This document shows, one piece after another, positions 46,940 to 56,025 of a stretch of DNA of 64,000 bases (positions are counted from its first letter, which is position 1; each line of letters opens with the position of its first letter). The translations under genes and the position numbers were made by a program. Below the pieces are notes generated by a model. It saw nothing but the letters and a program-made list of their open reading frames with translations, searched no databases and was not told the DNA's origin. The DNA lies in NCBI RefSeq assembly GCF_016793595.1, contig NZ_JAEULY010000009.1, forward strand, positions 1-64,000. Direction: 5' to 3'. Source of the stretch: Phreatobacter sp. (lineage in GTDB: Bacteria; Pseudomonadota; Alphaproteobacteria; Rhizobiales; Phreatobacteraceae).

Positions 46940-48787
46940 ATGGCGCGCCGCATCATGCCCCTGTTTCGCATTCTCCTCGTCGCACTGGGCGCCCTCGGGC
47001 AAGGCGCTGGTGCGGCCAAGGCGTCCGGCTGGCCGCGTGCCGAGATGCGCCCGGCCATCGCCATGCACGGGGATCCGGCCTCCGTTCCCGATCTCGCGCA
47101 CCGCCGGTACGTCAATCCGGACGCGCCGAAAGGCGGTCGTCTGGTGCTCGGTGCTTCCGGCACGTTCGACACGCTCAATCCCTTCGTCGTTCGCGGCCTG
47201 CCCGTGCCGGGCGCACGGCAGTACCTGCACGAGACGCTGCTGACGCGCGGTCACGACGAACCGTTCACGCTCTACCCCCAGGTCGCCCGCGGGCTGGAGG
47301 TCCCCGACGACCGCTCCTGGGTCATCTTCCATATCGATCCCCGCGCCCGCTTCTCGGATGGCAAGCCGGTGACGGCCCACGACGTGAAGTTCTCCCATGA
47401 CCTCCTGCGCACGCGCGGACGCCCGAACCACCGGACCTATTACGGCAAGGTCACAGGCGTGGATTTGATCGACGATCTGACGATCCGCTTCGATCTCGCC
47501 GGCGCCAACGATCGCGAACTGCCGATGATCCTCGGGCTCATGCCGATCCTGCCACGCCATGCAATCGATCCCGAGACCTTCGAGGAGACGACGCTGACCC
47601 CGCTCCTCGGCTCCGGGCCCTATGTCGTCGGCGAGATGCGGGCCGGCGAGAGCATCACGCTCAGGCGCAACCCCGACTGGTGGGGCCGCGACCTGCCGAT
47701 CAATCGCGGACTTTTCAACGTCGACGAGATCCGTTTCGACTTCTACCGCGACAGCAACACGCTGTTCGAGGCGTTCAAGAAGGGGCTGGTCGACAGCCGC
47801 GTGGAAAGCGATCCCGGCCAATGGGCGACCGGCTACGACTTCCCCGCCATGCGCGAGGGGCGCATCACCCGCGAGACGATCCGGCAGGGCACACCGAAGG
47901 GCATTCGCGGCTTTGCCATGAATACCCGCCGCGCGATCTTCGCCGACGCGCGGGTTCGCGAGGCAATCGGACTGCTGTTCGATTTCGAATGGACCGACCG
48001 CAACCTCTATTCCGGCGGGTTCGAGCGAACACAGTCGCTGTTCGAGGGATCGGACCTCTCCGCGCGCGGACGCCCGGCGGATGAGGGCGAGCGCGCGCTC
48101 CTGGCCCGCGTCGAAGCCAATGTCCGCGAAGACATCCTCGGCGGCAGCTACAGCGTGCCGGCTTCGGACGGCACGGGAGCCGACCGGAGCCGCCTGCGCG
48201 AGGCGATCCGCCTGTTCGAGGCGGCCGGCTGGGTGCTCAAGGCCGGCGTCCTGCGCAACCGCGCGACCGACCAGCCCTTCGCCTTCGAGATGCTCGTCGC
48301 GACGCGCGAGCAGGAGCGGCTGGCGCTGACCTTCCAACGCTTTCTGCGTCGGGCCGGCATCGCCGCGACAGTCCGCAATGTCGATGCGGTCCAGTACGAT
48401 CGCCGCTTGCGTGAATACGACTTCGACATGGTCGACTATCGCTGGTGGAACACGTCGCTGTCGCCGGGCAACGAACAGGCTTTCTACTGGGGGAGTGCCG
48501 CCGGCCGACAGCCGGGCAGCCGCAACCTGCCAGGCATTGCCGACCCTGCCGTGGACCGGCTGGTCGAGGCGATCGTCGAGGCGAAGACGCGCGACGATCT
48601 GGTCGCCGCAGCGCGTGCGCTCGACCGCACGATCACGTCTGGTTTCTACATGGTTCCGCTGTTCCACCAGCCGACGCAGTGGATAGCCCGCTGGAACCAC
48701 GTCGGCATGCCTGCCGAATCATCGGTTTTCGGCTATCTCACCGAGACGTGGTGGCGTCGCGACGCCTCTGGGGCTGCGCAGCGGTGA
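46940..48787 (+). CDS. ABC transporter substrate-binding protein, peptide/microcin C type (YejA-like)
   Basis: 615 aa SBP_bac_5 family protein with an N-terminal signal helix. The YejA-like opening (AMHGDPASVPDLAHRRYVNPDAPKGG) and LGSGPYVVGEM place it among binding proteins for oligopeptides and microcin C. No permease or ATPase (yejBEF) follows; the next gene is a degenerate adenylate-forming protein, so it is an orphan or serves a transporter elsewhere. Its stop overlaps a GTG in the next frame (GTGA, 48784-48787), which hints at coupling. Confidence 0.9.
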   Translation: MARRIMPLFRILLVALGALGQGAGAAKASGWPRAEMRPAIAMHGDPASVPDLAHRRYVNPDAPKGGRLVLGASGTFDTLNPFVVRGLPVPGARQYLHETLLTRGHDEPFTLYPQVARGLEVPDDRSWVIFHIDPRARFSDGKPVTAHDVKFSHDLLRTRGRPNHRTYYGKVTGVDLIDDLTIRFDLAGANDRELPMILGLMPILPRHAIDPETFEETTLTPLLGSGPYVVGEMRAGESITLRRNPDWWGRDLPINRGLFNVDEIRFDFYRDSNTLFEAFKKGLVDSRVESDPGQWATGYDFPAMREGRITRETIRQGTPKGIRGFAMNTRRAIFADARVREAIGLLFDFEWTDRNLYSGGFERTQSLFEGSDLSARGRPADEGERALLARVEANVREDILGGSYSVPASDGTGADRSRLREAIRLFEAAGWVLKAGVLRNRATDQPFAFEMLVATREQERLALTFQRFLRRAGIAATVRNVDAVQYDRRLREYDFDMVDYRWWNTSLSPGNEQAFYWGSAAGRQPGSRNLPGIADPAVDRLVEAIVEAKTRDDLVAAARALDRTITSGFYMVPLFHQPTQWIARWNHVGMPAESSVFGYLTETWWRRDASGAAQR

Positions 48788-48816
48788 TTCTCAAGCGGAC
48801 CAACAAGGACAAGTCG

Positions 48817-50421
48817 ATGGCCGTCGCCGGGCGCGCCACGATCGACGGGCTGTTGCGCCGCGCCGCCGCGATCCGGCCGCACAACCCGGCCCTGCGCGAC
48901 GCGCCCAACCGCCCGCTGATCATCGGCGGTCCGGTCATCAACCTGAGCTGGGGCGAACTCGACGGCATTGTCGATGCCGCCGCCGGCAGGTTGCGCGCGC
49001 TGGGCCTGCCGATCGACAGCGTGGTCGCGACCCAGTTCGCGCTGTCATCCGAGGCCGTGATCGCGCTGCTGGCCATCGCGCGGGCGGGACTGATCGCCGC
49101 GCCCGTTCCGCTCGGATGGGGCCGGCGCGAGACCGTCCAGCACCTTCAGCGGCTCGGCGTGCGGGCGATCCTCACGACCGGTCGCGCCGGACCGGTGGAG
49201 TGCGCGGACCTGATGCGCCACGCGGCCGCCGAGTGCTTCTCGGTGCGCGCCGTGCTTTCGATCGGCGGCCCGGCGCTGGACGGCGTCATGGCGCTGGACG
49301 ACGTCCTCGACGCGGCCAGCGAAGCCGAGCATTTCGAAGTCGAGCGCGCCGATAATCCCGCGGACCATGTCGTCCTTGTCACCGCCGACGCGACGGCCGC
49401 GGGCCATGTCGCCGTGCCGCGCAGCCACAATGAACTGATTGCTGGCGGCCTCGCCCCCTTCGTCTCCGGCGCACCGGACGAGGGTTCGGTGATCGCGGCG
49501 ACGCTTGCGCCCGACACTTTCGCCGGCCTTGCGCTGCAGGTCGTGCCCTGGCTGATGAGCGGCGGCCAGTTCGTCGCCCACCCCCCGCTGGCGCTGCGCG
49601 CGCTGATCGACGACGTTGCCGAGAGTGCGACTAGTCACCTTGTCCTTCCCGCTGCCGCGGCGGAGAGCCTCGAGCGTGCCGACCCGGAGGCTCTCGGATC
49701 GCTGCGCCATGTCACGCTGCTCGCCCGCCGCGGGCAGGAAGCTGCGGCCGCGCCGGGGGCCGGCGGCGACTTCGCCCGCGACGCCTTTCTGGCTGTCGGC
49801 GAGGCGGGCCTCATCAGGATCGCCGGACCGGACGGCGCGGTTCCGCTCGGCGCCGAGCATGACGGCCAGTCCGCAACGCTGATCGAGACGCGGATCAGCG
49901 CGGAAGGCGCCCTGATGATGCGCGGCGCCATGGTGCCGTTGAACGCGTTTCCCCCCGGGGCCGAACACGGGCGGCCGCCCTATTGGTTCACCGACGCCGA
50001 CGGCTTCCGCGACACCGGCGTTCCCGCGACCGCCGGCCCGACGCCGAAGACCATGCTGCTCGCCGGAGATGCGGCGGGTGTCGTGGCCGTTGGTGGACGA
50101 CGGTTTGCCGAGAGCGACCTGCATGCCGCCTATGCCGAGGCCGGCGGTGAGATCGCGCCGGTCGTGCGGGCAGACCCGCTGCTGGGCCAGCGGGTGGCGG
50201 GCGTCATCGGCGACGGGCGCGCTGTCGTCGGCCTGTCGCAGCGCCTTGCCGAAACTGGCGTAACGCCCCTCGGCGTGCCCGGCGGAGCCCGCCAGAGCGG
50301 CCCCCTGCCCTTCGAGGACACACGGCCAAAGGACACCTCACCGGGACGTGATGCGCTGGCCGACACGCAGGCCGTTCTGGAGCAGCTCCTGAGCGTGGCG
50401 AAAGCGGCGGCCCGGCGATAG
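48817..50421 (+). CDS. Degenerate ANL (acyl-CoA synthetase-like) protein, probable pseudoenzyme
   Basis: 534 aa aligned by eye to AMP-dependent synthetases: an N-terminal LSWGELDGIVDAAAGRLRALGL segment and an ARAGLIAAPVPLGW core step are family-like. The ATP-binding loop, normally a Thr/Ser/Gly-rich TSGTTGxPK, reads TADATAAGH (49381-49407). The RTGD-type motif is DTGVP, and no clear catalytic C-terminal Lys loop is seen. ATG 48817 has AAGGA seven bases upstream; GTG 48784, overlapping the previous stop, is the alternative. A normal adenylation activity looks unlikely; a binding or scaffold role is speculation. Confidence 0.72.
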   Translation: MAVAGRATIDGLLRRAAAIRPHNPALRDAPNRPLIIGGPVINLSWGELDGIVDAAAGRLRALGLPIDSVVATQFALSSEAVIALLAIARAGLIAAPVPLGWGRRETVQHLQRLGVRAILTTGRAGPVECADLMRHAAAECFSVRAVLSIGGPALDGVMALDDVLDAASEAEHFEVERADNPADHVVLVTADATAAGHVAVPRSHNELIAGGLAPFVSGAPDEGSVIAATLAPDTFAGLALQVVPWLMSGGQFVAHPPLALRALIDDVAESATSHLVLPAAAAESLERADPEALGSLRHVTLLARRGQEAAAAPGAGGDFARDAFLAVGEAGLIRIAGPDGAVPLGAEHDGQSATLIETRISAEGALMMRGAMVPLNAFPPGAEHGRPPYWFTDADGFRDTGVPATAGPTPKTMLLAGDAAGVVAVGGRRFAESDLHAAYAEAGGEIAPVVRADPLLGQRVAGVIGDGRAVVGLSQRLAETGVTPLGVPGGARQSGPLPFEDTRPKDTSPGRDALADTQAVLEQLLSVAKAAARR

Positions 50422-50448
50422 GATAGGTTTTCCGCGCAGGAGACCGTC

Positions 50449-51114
50449 ATGGCAAGCACCGCTCTCACCGTCGATGTCGTATCTGATGTCGTCTGCCCCT
50501 GGTGCTTCATCGGCAAGCGGCGGCTGGAGAAAGCCATCGCCCTCGTTCCCGACGTGGCGGTGGATGTCCACTGGCGGCCCTATCAGCTTGCGCCCGAACT
50601 GCCGCCCGAAGGCGAGCCCCGCCGCGCCTATATGATCGCCAAGTTCGGCTCGGCCGAGCGCATCGAACAGATCCACCAGCGGCTGACCGGGATCGGTGCC
50701 GAGGAAGACATCGCTTTCGACTTCGACAGGATAGCGGTTGCGCCGAACACCATGAACGCGCACCGCCTCGTGCTCTGGTCGCGTGCGGGCGGCCAGCAAG
50801 GCGCCGTCGTCGAGGCCCTGTTCCGCGCTTTCTTCGTCGAGGGGCGCAATCTCTCCGACAACGCCGTTCTGATCGAGATCGGCGCGGCCAACGGCCTCGA
50901 TCCGGCACTGCTGACCGAGCTTTTCGGCTCGGATTCCGATATCGAGCGGACCCGCCGCGAAATCGCCTCCGCGCAGCGCATCGGCGTGACCGGCGTGCCG
51001 TTCTTCATCGTCGCCGGCAAGTACGGCATAGCCGGAGCCGAGGCGCCCGAGACGATCGCCGGAGCGATCCGGCAAGCCGCTGCGGAGGCCGGAGAGCCAG
51101 CGGCTGCGTCCTGA
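50449..51114 (+). CDS. DsbA family oxidoreductase, FrnE type
   Basis: 221 aa thioredoxin-fold protein with an inserted helical domain. The redox motif CPWC is at residues 16-19, and the cis-Pro loop is GVTGVPFF. No signal peptide, so probably cytoplasmic, like the FrnE branch linked to disulfide exchange and oxidative stress. Starts 27 bases after the ANL-like gene, with GGAG seven bases before the ATG. Confidence 0.92.
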   Translation: MASTALTVDVVSDVVCPWCFIGKRRLEKAIALVPDVAVDVHWRPYQLAPELPPEGEPRRAYMIAKFGSAERIEQIHQRLTGIGAEEDIAFDFDRIAVAPNTMNAHRLVLWSRAGGQQGAVVEALFRAFFVEGRNLSDNAVLIEIGAANGLDPALLTELFGSDSDIERTRREIASAQRIGVTGVPFFIVAGKYGIAGAEAPETIAGAIRQAAAEAGEPAAAS

Positions 51115-51137
51115 CGTTCAGGCGCGCATTCGGCGGC

Positions 51138-51157
51138 GTTGCCGCAGCGGCGGCAAC
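51138..51157 (+). terminator. 8-bp hairpin between the FrnE-type gene and moaC
   Basis: GTTGCCGC and GCGGCAAC pair perfectly around a four-base loop, 23 bases after the FrnE-type stop and 16 bases before moaC. No T-run. It may separate the two transcripts. Confidence 0.5.
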
Positions 51158-51173
51158 AGGCTAATCCCGCTTC

Positions 51174-51659
51174 ATGGCTTCAGGAACACGCCTCACCCAT
51201 CTCGATGCCCAAGGGCAGGCCAATATGGTCGATGTCTCGGCGAAGCCCGCGACCGAACGTGTCGCGGTCGCCGAGGGCCGCGTCGTCATGAAGCCCGAGA
51301 CGCTTGCCATCGTGCAGGCCGGCGAAGCGAAGAAGGGCGACGTGCTCGGTACAGCGCGCATCGCCGGCATCATGGCGGCGAAGCGCGCCCACGAACTCAT
51401 CCCGCTCTGCCATCCGTTGCTGATCAGCAAAGTGTCCGTCGAGATCGATCCGGACGAGGCCCTGCCGGGCGTTACCGTCCGGGCAACAGTCAAGGTCACC
51501 GGCCAGACAGGGGTGGAGATGGAGGCGCTGACCGCCGTCTCGGTCGCGTGCCTGACCGTCTATGACATGGTGAAGGCCGTGGACCGCGGCATGCGGATCG
51601 AGGCCATTCGCGTGATGGAGAAGGCCGGCGGCGCTTCCGGCAGCTACAGGGCGGAGTGA
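51174..51659 (+). CDS. moaC: Cyclic pyranopterin monophosphate synthase
   Basis: 161 aa, the usual MoaC length. Core motifs [24 protein letters not shown] and [20 protein letters not shown] hold the active-site residues that convert the MoaA product to cPMP in molybdenum cofactor synthesis. moeA starts one base after its stop. The cofactor serves the xanthine dehydrogenase encoded at 35597-39395. Confidence 0.97.
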   Translation: MASGTRLTHLDAQGQANMVDVSAKPATERVAVAEGRVVMKPETLAIVQAGEAKKGDVLGTARIAGIMAAKRAHELIPLCHPLLISKVSVEIDPDEALPGVTVRATVKVTGQTGVEMEALTAVSVACLTVYDMVKAVDRGMRIEAIRVMEKAGGASGSYRAE

Positions 51660-51660
51660 C

Positions 51661-52863
51661 ATGGCGGGGTTGACGCCGGTTGCAGACGCGCTCGCCAAGG
51701 TGCTGGAGGGCGCTGGCCCGCTGCCCGAGGAATGGGTTTCGATCGGCGATGCCGATGGCCGCGTTCTGTCGCGCGCGCTCGTCTCGCGCCGCACGCAACC
51801 ACCGTCCGACATGTCGTCCATGGATGGTTACGCGGTGCGCGCCGCCGATCTGCCCGCGACGCTGCCCGTCGCCGGAGAGGCCGCAGCCGGTCGGCCCTTT
51901 GCCGGCTCGATGACCGGCGGCACAGCCATCCGGATTTTCACGGGCGCCGGAATCCCCGACGGAGCCGATGCTGTCGTGATCCAGGAGGACGTGTCCCGCT
52001 CAGGCGGCATGGTGACGTTTCGCGACAGGCCGGCGCCCGGCCAGTTCATTCGTCGCAAGGGCCTCGATTTCACCGAGGGCGCGCCGGCCCTCGCTGCCGG
52101 CATGCGGTTGGAGCCACGCCGCCTCGCACTCGCGGCGGCCATGAATCATGCCGCCGTGCCGGTGCATCGCCGTCCCCGCGTCGCGATTCTGTCGACCGGC
52201 GACGAACTGGTGGAACCGGGCACCGAGCCGGGACCTGGTCAGATCGTCTCCTCCAACGCCCTGGCGCTCGCCGCCATTGTCCGGCGCGAAGGGGGAGAGG
52301 CGACCCTGCTCGGCATCGTACCCGACCGACTGGACGCAACGCTGGCAGCGGTCCGGCATTCCCGTGCCGAGGGGCACGACATCCTCGTGACATCGGGCGG
52401 CGCCTCGGTCGGGGAGCACGACCTGATGCGCCAGGTGATCGCGGAGGAAGGCGCCGAGCCGTCCTTCTGGAAGATCGCGATGCGGCCGGGCAAACCGCTG
52501 ATGATGGCCAATCTCTCGGGGTTGCGGCTGCTCGGCCTGCCCGGCAATCCGGTGGCCTCCTTCGTCTGCGCGACGCTGTTCCTTGGCCCCCTGTTGCGCC
52601 GCCTCGCGGGGCGCAACGACATTCTGCCAATCGAGGAAAGCGCAGCGCTGGGGATTGGTCTCGCCGCGAACGATCACCGGCAGGACTACCTGCGCGCTAC
52701 ATTGACCGACACGAACGGAAAACTGGTCGCGACGCCATTCCCGGTGCAGGATTCGTCGATGATCCGGGTTCTGGCCGAAGCCGAGGCGCTGATCGTGCGC
52801 GCGCCCCACGCGAGCGCGGCTCAGGCGGGCGAGCCCTGCCGCATCATTCGTCTCGCGCGCTGA
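51661..52863 (+). CDS. moeA: Molybdopterin molybdenumtransferase
   Basis: 400 aa. MoeA domain with SSMDGYAV near the N-terminus, the GAGIPDGADAVV insert, PRVAILSTGDEL, TSGGASVGEHD and GLPGNPVASFV. It inserts molybdate into adenylated molybdopterin. Coupled to moaC with a one-base gap. lexA lies 110 bases downstream behind its own SOS boxes. Confidence 0.96.
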   Translation: MAGLTPVADALAKVLEGAGPLPEEWVSIGDADGRVLSRALVSRRTQPPSDMSSMDGYAVRAADLPATLPVAGEAAAGRPFAGSMTGGTAIRIFTGAGIPDGADAVVIQEDVSRSGGMVTFRDRPAPGQFIRRKGLDFTEGAPALAAGMRLEPRRLALAAAMNHAAVPVHRRPRVAILSTGDELVEPGTEPGPGQIVSSNALALAAIVRREGGEATLLGIVPDRLDATLAAVRHSRAEGHDILVTSGGASVGEHDLMRQVIAEEGAEPSFWKIAMRPGKPLMMANLSGLRLLGLPGNPVASFVCATLFLGPLLRRLAGRNDILPIEESAALGIGLAANDHRQDYLRATLTDTNGKLVATPFPVQDSSMIRVLAEAEALIVRAPHASAAQAGEPCRIIRLAR

Positions 52864-52894
52864 TCGCAGACTTCACGAAATTTCAATGCTTGCG

Positions 52895-52909
52895 GAACAC
52901 ATAAAGAAC
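52895..52909 (-). promoter_or_regulatory. LexA (SOS) box, GTTC-N7-GTTC on the minus strand
   Basis: Reads GAAC-ACATAAA-GAAC on the plus strand, the reverse complement of the alphaproteobacterial LexA direct-repeat box. It lies 79-65 bases before the lexA ATG and 12 bases from a second box. Confidence 0.75.
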
Positions 52910-52920
52910 GGATAGTGACC

Positions 52921-52935
52921 GTTCATGGTCTGTTC
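52921..52935 (+). promoter_or_regulatory. LexA (SOS) box, GTTC-N7-GTTC
   Basis: GTTC-ATGGTCT-GTTC matches the alphaproteobacterial LexA consensus exactly and lies 53-39 bases before the lexA ATG. With the inverted box at 52895-52909 it indicates autoregulation. Confidence 0.82.
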
Positions 52936-52973
52936 GACGCGAGTCGGGCCTGTCGCGACGAGGGGCGAATCCG

Positions 52974-53666
52974 ATGCTGACACGCAAGCAACACGAACTT
53001 CTCCGGTTCATCCAGGAGCGCCTCAAGGAGAGCGGCGTGCCGCCGTCCTTCGACGAGATGAAGGAGGCGCTGGACCTGAAGTCGAAATCCGGCATCCATC
53101 GTCTCATCACGGCGCTGGAAGAACGCGGCTTTATCCGCCGCCTGCCCAACCGCGCGCGGGCGCTGGAAGTGATCAAGCAGCCCGAACAGTCGGCGGGCCC
53201 GCAGCGTGGCAAGTTCTCGCCAAGCGTCATCGAAGGTTCACTGGGGCGCGCGCGCCCCGCGCCGTCGGACGATGAGACCGTCATGCCGGTCGCCGTGCCG
53301 CTGATGGGGCGCATCGCCGCCGGCGTGCCGCGCGAGGCGATCGAGCACCGTACAGCGACGGTTTCGGTGCCGCCGGAAATGCTGACGCGCGGCGAGCATT
53401 ACGCACTCGAGGTGCGCGGCGATTCGATGATCGAAGCCGGCATCCTTGAGGGCGATCTTGCCCTCATCCGCCGGGGCGAGGCAGCCGAGACCGGCGACAT
53501 CATCGTCGCGCTGATCGACGACGAGGAGGCGACGCTGAAGCGCCTGCGCAAGCGTGGCACGTCGATCGCCCTCGAAGCGGCGAACCCTGCCTATGAAACG
53601 CGGGTTCTCGGTCCGGACCGCGTGCGTATCCAGGGCAAGCTCATCGGCCTCATCCGCCGCTACTGA
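52974..53666 (+). CDS. lexA: SOS repressor LexA
   Basis: 230 aa. Winged helix at residues 1-65, self-cleavage site A116-G117 in GRIAAGVP, catalytic S151 in [10 protein letters not shown] and K189 in ATLKR. RecA-stimulated self-cleavage relieves repression of DNA repair genes. The linker is longer than in E. coli, as usual in alphaproteobacteria. Two LexA boxes lie upstream. Its last seven bases overlap the convergent comEC gene. Confidence 0.97.
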   Translation: MLTRKQHELLRFIQERLKESGVPPSFDEMKEALDLKSKSGIHRLITALEERGFIRRLPNRARALEVIKQPEQSAGPQRGKFSPSVIEGSLGRARPAPSDDETVMPVAVPLMGRIAAGVPREAIEHRTATVSVPPEMLTRGEHYALEVRGDSMIEAGILEGDLALIRRGEAAETGDIIVALIDDEEATLKRLRKRGTSIALEAANPAYETRVLGPDRVRIQGKLIGLIRRY

Positions 53667-55966
53667 TCGGTGTCGGCCGGCGGCTCTGCCTCGTCATCGG
53701 TTGCCGGTTGAGCCGGCTGTGACGATTGGCTCCCTGCCGCTGGTTGCAGCAGTGATACGGGCGCCCCGGCTGGCCGTGGTCGGAACCATGGACGCGTGCC
53801 GGATGCGGCACGCGCGGTTTCGACCCGGTAGCCGTCGCCCTCCCGAAACAGGCGGACCGCTCCGGTCCAGGCCAGGGCACGCGTGTCGATGATGAGCGCC
53901 CGGCAGTTGGCTGGCAGGGCGAAGCGCGTGACGACGATGCGCGCCTCGCGGCAGTCATCCGCGACCGCTTCAGGTTGTCGCGGAACCGCGATCCGACCAC
54001 CCTCAGGCAGCGGCATGGCGCAGCCAAGCGCGTCGCAGCGCACGCCGGCCATCAGCGAATTGTCGGAGGCGATCCGCGCGTCACCGTCGGATGACAGCCA
54101 GCGCTGCACCGTGAAGCGATTGCCGCGCGGCGAGACGACGCGCATGCGCCCGTCGGCGCCGCGGGCCGCCACGGTGAAGCCCTCGGCGTCGATCATGATC
54201 GACGGCCTTGCGGCGCCCGGAACCAGCGCCATGCCGAACGCGAACAGCGGCACGCCGAACCAGCGCAGCGGCGTCGACAGGGCTGCCATCAGGATGAACC
54301 CGGCCGACATCAGCCCAAGCGCCGACGGTCCGAACGAAGGCACGACGGTTTTGCCTCCAGGCCAGGATGCGACCCATTCCGCGATCTTGATGAACAGCTC
54401 GACGCCCAGACCCGCCAGCGCCCAGACCGGTCGATCCCAGCCGAACGGCCAGAGCAGCAGCGCGAGAATCTCCAGCGGCATGACGAAGAATTCGATGATC
54501 GGCGCGCCGAGGAGGTTGCCGGGCACGCCGTAGAACTGGATCGCATTGAAGTGGTAGGCCGAATAGGGCGTCGTCGCGAGCGAGGCGACGAAGGAACTCA
54601 TGGCGAGGCCCGCGACGCCGTTCGTCACGAGCAGCAGCGCGCGACCGGCGCTGACGCCGCCGTCCGCATGGCGCTCGGCCCAGGGTCGCAGCATCGTGTA
54701 GCCCGAGACCAGTGCCAGCGTCGCCGCGAAAGACATCTGGAAGCTCGGTCCGAGCAGGCTTTCCGGCAGCAGGATGAGCACCGCGAGGGCCGCGAGCGCC
54801 AGCGTCCGGAGCGTCAACGCGCCGCGATCGAGCATCACGCCGATCAGCACGACGGCGATCATCAGCCAGGAACGCTGCGTCGCGACTTCGGCGCCCGAGA
54901 TGACGAGATAGGCCGTGGAGGCCAGAAGCGCCGCGAAGGCCGCCCACGCCTTGACGCGCCGCCTGAGAGCAAGTGCCGGCACCAGCGCCAATCCGCCGCG
55001 CACCACCGCGAAGATCAGCGCGGCGACAAGCGCCATGTGAAATCCCGAGATCGACAGGATGTGGTAGAGGCCGGCCGCGCGCATCGCCTCGTTGAGGCCC
55101 TCGGGTATGCCGTCCCGCTTGCCGCTGACCAGCGCATCGGCGATGGCGCCGGCATGGCCGGGGATCGCGGCTCGAATCCGCTCGCTGATCGCCGAGCGTA
55201 GCCGATCCAGCGTGGCGCGCATCCTGACACCCAGTGGAGCGTCGCCGGCTTCGGCCGGCGTGACGCGTCCAACGGCGAATCCGGTTGCACCCACTCCGGC
55301 GAAATAGGCATCGCGGCCGAAGTCGAAGAGGCCCGGCGCTGCCGGATCGGCGGGCGGTCGAAGGCGCCCCGAGAAGACAACGGCCTGCCCGACTTTCGCG
55401 CCGGTCGCGGTTCGGCTGGTGACCCGAATGCGCGACGGCAGCTGCGCCAGAGCCGGTTCCGCCGAAATCGGGGCCAGCGTCAGCCGGTCGCCGTTCTCGC
55501 GCCTTTCAACCACCTCGACCCATGCAGTGATCCGCACGAAAGCGGTTTCGGTGCCGAGCACCGTATGGGCCAGCCATTGCGTGCGCAGGGCGGCGACGCC
55601 AAATCCGGCGGCCATCGCCGCAAGGCCGACAACACCGAGGAACGCCCAGTGATACTCCCGAAGGCGCATCGCCAGCAGCCCGAGACCGATCGCGGCGAGA
55701 GCTGGCGCCCACAGCGTCGGCTCGTCAGGCGCGCCGAAATAGATGAGGATTCCAATGCCGAAGGCCACGGGCAGGAACAGGAAGGCCCTGCCGCGCTCCA
55801 CCTCCAGAGCCAGCCAGCCGGCAAGCCGTTCGCGTGCCTCGGCGTAGGCAAGGCCGGCGCGCCCGGTCGCCGCCGGCCGCCCGGCCGTTCCCAGCACTGC
55901 CGCGATGGCCCTCGCCCGCCCCCGCAACCGACGCTCCCCAAGCCGCGCGCGCCGTGCTACAGGCAC
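53660..55966 (-). CDS. comEC: ComEC/Rec2 family DNA-uptake membrane protein
   Basis: 768 aa from GTG 55966. An N-terminal hydrophobic region, a DUF4131/OB-like domain (about residues 140-230) and the Competence domain with many helices ([30 protein letters not shown]) are clear. The C-terminal part sits where a metallo-beta-lactamase-like domain would be but has no HxHxDH motif, and it ends in a Pro/Gln/Ser-rich tail. Channel-like function for ssDNA is known for the family; competence here is not shown. Divergent from gltX (59-base gap). Confidence 0.9.
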   Translation of the reverse strand: MPVARRARLGERRLRGRARAIAAVLGTAGRPAATGRAGLAYAEARERLAGWLALEVERGRAFLFLPVAFGIGILIYFGAPDEPTLWAPALAAIGLGLLAMRLREYHWAFLGVVGLAAMAAGFGVAALRTQWLAHTVLGTETAFVRITAWVEVVERRENGDRLTLAPISAEPALAQLPSRIRVTSRTATGAKVGQAVVFSGRLRPPADPAAPGLFDFGRDAYFAGVGATGFAVGRVTPAEAGDAPLGVRMRATLDRLRSAISERIRAAIPGHAGAIADALVSGKRDGIPEGLNEAMRAAGLYHILSISGFHMALVAALIFAVVRGGLALVPALALRRRVKAWAAFAALLASTAYLVISGAEVATQRSWLMIAVVLIGVMLDRGALTLRTLALAALAVLILLPESLLGPSFQMSFAATLALVSGYTMLRPWAERHADGGVSAGRALLLVTNGVAGLAMSSFVASLATTPYSAYHFNAIQFYGVPGNLLGAPIIEFFVMPLEILALLLWPFGWDRPVWALAGLGVELFIKIAEWVASWPGGKTVVPSFGPSALGLMSAGFILMAALSTPLRWFGVPLFAFGMALVPGAARPSIMIDAEGFTVAARGADGRMRVVSPRGNRFTVQRWLSSDGDARIASDNSLMAGVRCDALGCAMPLPEGGRIAVPRQPEAVADDCREARIVVTRFALPANCRALIIDTRALAWTGAVRLFREGDGYRVETARAASGTRPWFRPRPAGAPVSLLQPAAGSQSSQPAQPATDDEAEPPADTDQ

Positions 55967-56025
55967 GCGCTTTCCGGCTCCCAGCCTAAGGTCTGCCGGC
56001 CCCTCCTGTCGTCTTCGGAAGAATC

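Noticed and set aside
46118..48700. Minus-strand open frame of 860 codons opposite the YejA-like gene and running into the IalB gene
   Set aside because: No recognisable domain, composition of an antisense frame, and it reads through the IalB gene in the wrong frame.
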